This document shows, piece after piece, positions 21,340 through 25,066 of a stretch of 25,066 nucleotides of DNA. How positions within the stretch are numbered: the first letter of the stretch is position 1; each line of letters opens with the position of its first letter. Where the stretch lies: contig JANQBS010000421.1 of the NCBI GenBank assembly GCA_033085395.1, forward strand, positions 1-25,066, read 5' to 3'. Below the pieces are notes generated by a model. It was not told where the DNA came from. It did not search any database and worked only from the letters and a program-made list of their open reading frames with translations. This stretch comes from Xanthoparmelia taractica (taxonomy: Eukaryota; Ascomycota; Lecanoromycetes; Lecanorales; Parmeliaceae). The position numbers were made by a program, and so were the translations under genes.

Positions 21340-22880
21340 CTTTCGCTTATTATAAATCTAAGTTAGCTTATTAACACGCTTAAGTACTTCGTCTAATAAT
21401 TACTAATTATACTCTTCGTCTTAATTAGTTTACTTGATCTTATATTAAACGTTTTTTTACTTCTTAATCTTATTATTAATCTCTTTTATCTCTTATATCT
21501 TATTATTATTAATAAGCTCGAGAACTTATATAAAGTATTTCGCTACTTTATCGCAATCGCGTATATAATATAATTTAAGTAACGATATATAAAAGATATT
21601 ATAAATTCTATACGTAGAAGATAATAATAAGCGATACGCTTATAATTCTATTTTATTTATAATTTGAAAAGGCCTTATATACTTATAGATTAACTTCTTA
21701 TTTAAGCGTCTTTATTTTAGATTCTTAATTACTAATATTATTAAATTATCTATTTTATAGCTCAAAGATTAATACGATTTATTATATTATTTAACTTAAG
21801 TCGCAATAGCGCTACGTAATCGCTCTACTATCTTATTTTTTAGCGTCTATAATCTTTTTATCTTTTTATTTATAGCGAGTATTCTCTTCTCGACGAAGTC
21901 GTTCTCGATCTTTTAACGTACTTTCGAATAATATTCATATACTAAGAAGAATAATATTATTTTGATAAAGATATATTAATTATTTATATATATAAACTCT
22001 ACTATAGATAGTAGTTTAGTCTAATTAATTTACTTCTTATTAGTAAATACGCGTAAATAATATTTTAGTATCTAATTTTAACGCTCGATTTAATTATTAA
22101 TTTAAGAATAAAAGACGATACTTAAATAACGCTTTATCTTCGAATAATAATAGATCGCTAATTAAAACTCGCTAATAAATATCGAGTCTTTATCGCTAAT
22201 AATATTATTAGATATTTTATAACGATAAATAATTTTAGTATAAAATACTTTCGCTAGTTTAGCGACGTTAATTTTAATAATTATCGATAGATATCTAATT
22301 ATTTTCGTAAATAGATTCACTATAATTAAAATAGCGTTATAAATAACACTCTTAAGCTTGCTTAAAAGTAAGCTCGTAATAAAATCTATAGAAATTTTCT
22401 TTTATAATTTAATAATAATAAGAAGCGAGATTAACTTATTATAGGGCCGATAGCGCGGCGCCTTAATACGTTAATATATATCATAAGTACGGGTCGGAAA
22501 GGTGTGGTATCTATTGAACATAGTCGTTTTTAACTTTTTTTCAACTTTTTTTAAAAAATTATATCTTTTTAATCTATTTATAGAAATTTATAATTATATA
22601 AGCGTTCGCTTAAGCTTTTTACGTATTTTTAGAATATAAAAGAATATTATGTAATATATTTATTAAAAACCTAATAAAAGTATAGGATATCTTATATCTT
22701 TCGATATGATATTCGAAAAACTAGTCCCATACCATCAAATATATCACACCTTTCCGACCCGTATTTATAGAACTCTTTTTAAAAAATTCTAATTTATATA
22801 AGAATTAGCGTTTTAAGTACTTTATCTCTATTCGTCGCTACTATTAATTATTATTATCAAGTCTTATTTCTAAAATAGTT
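21340..22880 (-). pseudogene. Ty3/gypsy chromovirus 2: integrase and chromodomain, split by a MITE
   Basis: Read from 22880 downwards. The zinc-finger end reads LKR, stop, F near 22810, then FFKKSSINT. After skipping the MITE and one TA, the same frame continues as YDIY, stop, RIKAPRYRPYN, the RIPed form of the C-D-x-C-Q-R-x-K-A-P-R-H-R-P-Y-G block. The core follows with ISIDFITSLLLSK (first Asp), NNIISDKDSIFISEF (second Asp block) and YYLRVFTNK. Next is a C-terminal region with KNIL-like basic runs, KLIYKYIRPFQIINKI and IYNIFYISLLKLYY. The chromodomain remnant lies at about 21345-21510 and includes DEEYN, two stops for Trp/Gln, then LLDEVLKR. The sequence differs clearly from chromovirus 1, so two families are present. 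Gag, protease and RT are not visible. Confidence 0.87.
22490..22761 (-). mobile_element. MITE copy B, complete, 272 bp, inside integrase 2
   Basis: Opposite orientation to copy A and the same 272-bp length. TIRs begin cgggtcggaaaggtgtggta at the left; the right end is the complement with one RIP-type change (atatcacacc for ataccacacc). TA flanks at 22488-22489 and 22762-22763. It interrupts the integrase zinc-finger region of chromovirus 2; removal of the element and one TA restores the reading register there. It is therefore younger than that chromovirus. Confidence 0.96.
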
Positions 22881-23337
22881 CTCGCGTGGAAAATCTTATA
22901 GTCGATTAGATATAGCTAAAAGAATTTTATTTAATTATTTTATTTTATTTTTATAAATATTCTTCAACCTTATAATTATTAATTTTTAATATATATCTAT
23001 TAAATTTAAAAGAAATTTTTTAAATAATCGTTTTTTAATAAAAAATAAAATATTTATATAAGATATTAAAACGAATATTAATATCTTTCTCTTTTTAATA
23101 TAGTCGTTTTTAGCCTTTATATTAATTTATTCTTTTTACTTTAACTACTTATCTTTTATAAGAAAGAGAGCGTATTCTTCGCGCTAATCGTATTTGAGTT
23201 TTAAAATTCGTTAACTTTAAATATTATATAAGTTACTCTACGTTTAAAAGACTCTTTAGTAAACATTTCGATTTTCATATTAATTACCCGACTTTCATAG
23301 AAGATAGGAAGTCTACGAGAATACGCTCGAGAAGAAA
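22881..23337. other. AT-rich RIPed DNA between chromovirus 2 and the LTR
   Basis: No domain is recognisable. A purine-rich run, gagaagaaa, directly precedes the LTR copy at 23338 and could be a polypurine tract if that LTR is a 3' LTR of a plus-strand copia element; no matching coding remains were found. Confidence 0.35.
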
Positions 23338-23462
23338 TATTGAAATTCGAATCACATGACTAGATCACGTGACACGCTAAGGCGTACCTCATAGTCTCAC
23401 TTTCCTAGCTAGTACTCCCTTAGCCAATACAACTACTACGTGTTCTATCTTATATTTTGATA
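23338..23462 (+). mobile_element. Ty1/copia-type LTR, copy 2
   Basis: A 125-bp copy of the LTR at 1200-1323, from TATTGAAATTCG to TTTTGATA, with mainly transition differences and one extra base in the ctccctt run. The first CACGTG is altered to cacatg while the second (23365-23370) is intact. No initiator-Met primer site follows it, so it is not a 5' LTR. It is either a 3' LTR (purine run before it) or a solo LTR whose flanking pentamers agaaa and gagtt no longer match. It lies 42 bp from the miniature element. Confidence 0.8.
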
Positions 23463-23504
23463 GAGTTAATCTTATTCTTCGCAATCTAGATATTAAATAA
23501 TTAT

Positions 23505-23554
23505 TGTTGAAATATCACAATAAGATCTTTCTTATATCCGATGACTTTTTAACA
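23505..23554 (+). repeat. 5' LTR of the miniature element
   Basis: 50 bp, TGTTGAAATATC... to ...TTTTTAACA. It matches 23755-23804 at 43 of 50 positions with no gap; all seven differences are transitions, and at five of them the 3' copy carries the A/T state. Confidence 0.93.
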
Positions 23555-23566
23555 GGTTATGAGCCC
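23555..23566 (+). other. Primer-binding site complementary to initiator tRNA(Met) anticodon arm
   Basis: ggttatgagccc is the exact complement of gggctcataacc, the anticodon stem-loop (CAT anticodon) of eukaryotic initiator tRNA(Met). It abuts the 5' LTR directly. Internal or half-tRNA priming of this kind is characteristic of copia-type elements. Confidence 0.9.
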
Positions 23567-23569
23567 GAA

Positions 23570-23581
23570 TAGCTCAGTGAG
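23570..23581 (+). promoter_or_regulatory. Pol III A-box-like motif in the miniature element
   Basis: tagctcagtgag resembles the tRNA A box (TRGYNNANNNG) with its last G one base late. It follows cccgaa, so the start of the interior looks like the 5' part of a tRNA-like sequence. Confidence 0.5.
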
Positions 23582-23632
23582 AACATTTCAGAACCAAAGC
23601 GAAATCGTTCCGCCCTGAAAATTAGGGTCGCA

Positions 23633-23643
23633 GGTTCGAATCC
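23633..23643 (+). promoter_or_regulatory. Pol III B-box in the miniature element
   Basis: ggttcgaatcc matches the tRNA T-arm/B-box consensus GGTTCGANTCC exactly. It lies about 50 bp after the A-box-like motif, a normal tRNA-gene spacing when an intron-sized insert is present. Confidence 0.7.
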
Positions 23644-23651
23644 CGGATCAC

Positions 23652-23668
23652 GCGCACTTTCGGTGCGC
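23652..23668 (+). repeat. Perfect 6-bp hairpin in the miniature element
   Basis: gcgcac, loop tttcg, gtgcgc. A GC-rich stem just after the B box, conspicuous in AT-rich DNA. It would fold in the RNA. Confidence 0.8.
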
Positions 23669-23689
23669 TCTCTTCGTTACGCCTCCCTC

Positions 23690-23694
23690 TTTTT
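23690..23694 (+). terminator. T-run, possible Pol III terminator
   Basis: Five Ts follow the B box and hairpin on the same strand, enough to stop RNA polymerase III. T-runs are common in this DNA, so the assignment depends on the boxes upstream. Confidence 0.35.
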
Positions 23695-23742
23695 CAAGAG
23701 AATCTAGTTCGTTTAAGGACCGCTTCTTTCGAAGCTCTTTTT

Positions 23743-23754
23743 AAGATAGGGAAA
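23743..23754 (+). other. Polypurine tract of the miniature element
   Basis: aagatagggaaa, purine in 11 of 12 positions, directly abuts the 3' LTR. This is the expected plus-strand primer position. Confidence 0.8.
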
Positions 23755-23804
23755 TATTAAAATATTACAATAAGACCTTTCTCATATCCGATAACTTTTT
23801 AATA
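23755..23804 (+). repeat. 3' LTR of the miniature element
   Basis: 50 bp, TATTAAAATATT... to ...TTTTTAATA, the RIP-shifted version of 23505-23554. attat follows as the target duplication. Confidence 0.93.
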
Positions 23805-23809
23805 ATTAT

Positions 23810-24897
23810 TTAATAAAATTTAAGCTTATTAAAATCTCGATAAGATTTATAAATCTATTACTCTAAGTTCTATCGCTATAAATAATTATTATAGATATTA
23901 TTTTAATGATAATAGATTCTTTTTCGATAACGCTAGACTTATTACGAATATAACGATGTATTAAATTAAGTTAAAGATCTTTTTTATACTTCTAATTTAA
24001 TAATTTCACGAGAATTATATTTAAAATTTAATCGTATTCGTTAAGCTTAATCTTTAAGATATTAAAATACTTTTATTTAATCGTAGCAAGTAAGCTATAG
24101 AATAGAGTCGCAATAAGTAAAACTCGATAATATACGATATAATTAAGAGATATAATATAATTTTAAGTCTTATTATCTTAAACTCTTAATAGCGAATAGA
24201 ATAAAAAAGAATTATTATTATTAAGCGTATATCTCTTAATCTTGATATGAAATACAATCTTTTTATTCTTTTAAAATAACTCTATATTAAGTTTATATAA
24301 TATAATCTTCGACTCTTACTTATTAGATAACTTAAAGTTAATAATATTCTTTTAAACGATAAGAGATTTAGATAGATTTATTTTTATCTTTCTATTAATT
24401 AATTTCTTATTATTCTTTTATTAACGAGATTACTAATTATTCTAAGCTCTTATAATATTTAAAATCTTCTTCTTACGTCTTCTTTTCTCTCTATTCTTCT
24501 TATTATTATATATTATTTATAAATTAATTTAAGAGTTAATATAGAAGTCTAACTAAGTATTAAATTATATAATTATTAATATTCGTATTTTAATAATAAA
24601 ATTAGATTATAAAGAGCTATAAATATAGACTTTTCGATTCGTTTTATAAGTAATAGATACTAATTAATTAATATTTAATTAAAGATTATCTTTTAATATC
24701 TTTTATTAATCGAGAGATTTAATAATAATATATTATTTAAAGATTTAAATAGCTAACTTAAAAGCAATAAACTCGATTATATTAAATTAAATAGAGATTT
24801 AGTTACTAGCTTAGAACGCTATCGCTTAGACGACTCCGATATATTAAGTTTTAATAACGATATCGTTATCTTATAAGATATTATAATAAGTCTTAAA
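23810..24897 (-). pseudogene. AT-rich RIPed DNA with a degraded minus-strand frame
   Basis: Mostly unreadable. On the minus strand near 24830-24560 one frame has runs such as FNIIEFIAFKLAI, then YIIIKSL, KILKDNL and LVSITYKTNRKVYIYSSL, with TAA/TAG stops where Trp or Gln is plausible. It looks like decayed coding DNA of a transposable element, but I do not recognise the family. The rest of the stretch shows no motif or repeat. Confidence 0.3.
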
Positions 24898-24899
24898 TA

Positions 24900-25066
24900 C
24901 GGGTCGGAAAGGTGTGGTATATTTAATGGTATGGGATTAGTTTTTCGAATATCATATCGAAAGATATAAGATATTCTATACTCTCATTAAGTTTTTAATA
25001 AATATATTACGTGATATTTTTTTATATTATAAAAATACGTAAAAAGCTTAAGCGAACGCTTATATA
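24900..25066 (+). mobile_element. MITE copy C, truncated by window end
   Basis: The first 167 bp of the 272-bp element, starting cgggtcggaaaggtgtggta after TA at 24898-24899. Same orientation as copy A, aligned without indels, with mainly transition differences. The remaining 105 bp would lie beyond the window. Confidence 0.93.

Larger units (their letters stand above)
23505..23804 (+). mobile_element. Miniature LTR retrotransposon (TRIM/SMART type), 300 bp
   Basis: A complete non-autonomous LTR element of exactly 300 bp. Two 50-bp LTRs (23505-23554 and 23755-23804) differ at seven positions, all transitions. The 5' LTR has TGTTG...AACA tips. The element is flanked by a perfect 5-bp target duplication, attat (23500-23504 and 23805-23809). 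The initiator-Met primer site follows the 5' LTR without a gap and a purine tract precedes the 3' LTR without a gap. The 200-bp interior has no ORF and holds tRNA-like promoter boxes. Proteins must come from another element; the shared primer site and TGTTGAAAT tip point to the copia family at 1200. The 50-bp LTR is very short even for this class. Confidence 0.93.

Noticed and set aside
23561..23660. A functional tRNA gene (GCCCGAATAGCTCAGT start, exact B box)
   Set aside because: The acceptor strands do not pair (gcccgaa against atcacgc), the T stem has mismatches, and the first bases overlap the retroelement primer site. It is better explained as tRNA-like promoter sequence within the miniature LTR element.
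23500..23810. A SINE flanked by tandem 50-bp repeats
   Set aside because: The 50-bp repeats have LTR tips, abut a primer site and a purine tract, and the whole is bounded by a 5-bp duplication; this is LTR-element structure, not SINE structure.

Overview
This window looks like a gene-poor, AT-rich block from a filamentous ascomycete (Pezizomycotina) that has been heavily processed by repeat-induced point mutation (RIP). Over most of it CpA/TpG are scarce and TpA is abundant, while CpG-containing words such as tcg and cgc survive. Repeat copies differ from each other almost only by transitions. Degenerate retroelement frames carry TAA/TAG where Gln or Trp is expected, Tyr where Cys is expected and Asn where Asp is expected. 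I see no intact host gene. The species cannot be named from this sequence.

Layout. 1-135: end of a MITE. 1200-1323: LTR of a Ty1/copia-type element followed directly by a RIP-eroded initiator-tRNA(Met) primer site, then degraded gag/protease-like remains up to about 3519. There the element is cut by a non-RIPed island (about 3519-3990) holding a 66-codon open frame. About 4110-10116, minus strand: a nearly complete but dead Ty3/gypsy chromovirus, with gag, protease, RT, RNase H, integrase and chromodomain all recognisable. 10319-10801: LTR-like GC-richer island. 10930-13050: three separate tandem repeats (161, 172 and 173 bp periods), one with strong hairpins. About 13080-18400: degraded plus-strand coding blocks I could not assign. 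19792-20063: complete 272-bp MITE. About 20640-20960: degraded coiled-coil-like frame. About 21340-22880, minus strand: integrase and chromodomain of a second chromovirus, split by another 272-bp MITE (22490-22761). 23338-23462: second copy of the copia LTR. 23505-23804: a 300-bp miniature LTR retrotransposon. 24900-25066: start of a fourth MITE, cut by the window end.

The most striking object is the 300-bp element at 23505-23804. It has 50-bp LTRs, a perfect 5-bp target duplication, a half-tRNA(iMet) primer site, a polypurine tract and, inside, RNA polymerase III-like A and B boxes with a T-run. It shares its primer site and its LTR tip with the copia element at 1200, which makes a copia a plausible donor of enzymes. 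A second theme is size-dependent survival. Large elements are saturated with RIP changes, whereas the short ones (272-bp MITE, 300-bp miniature LTR element, about 125-bp LTR) keep CpA/TpG, as expected if they fall under the length threshold for RIP. Two chromodomain retroelements embedded in RIPed DNA fit constitutive heterochromatin, possibly pericentromeric; that location is an inference. Both window ends lie inside copies of the same MITE, so this may be a short contig bounded by repeats.
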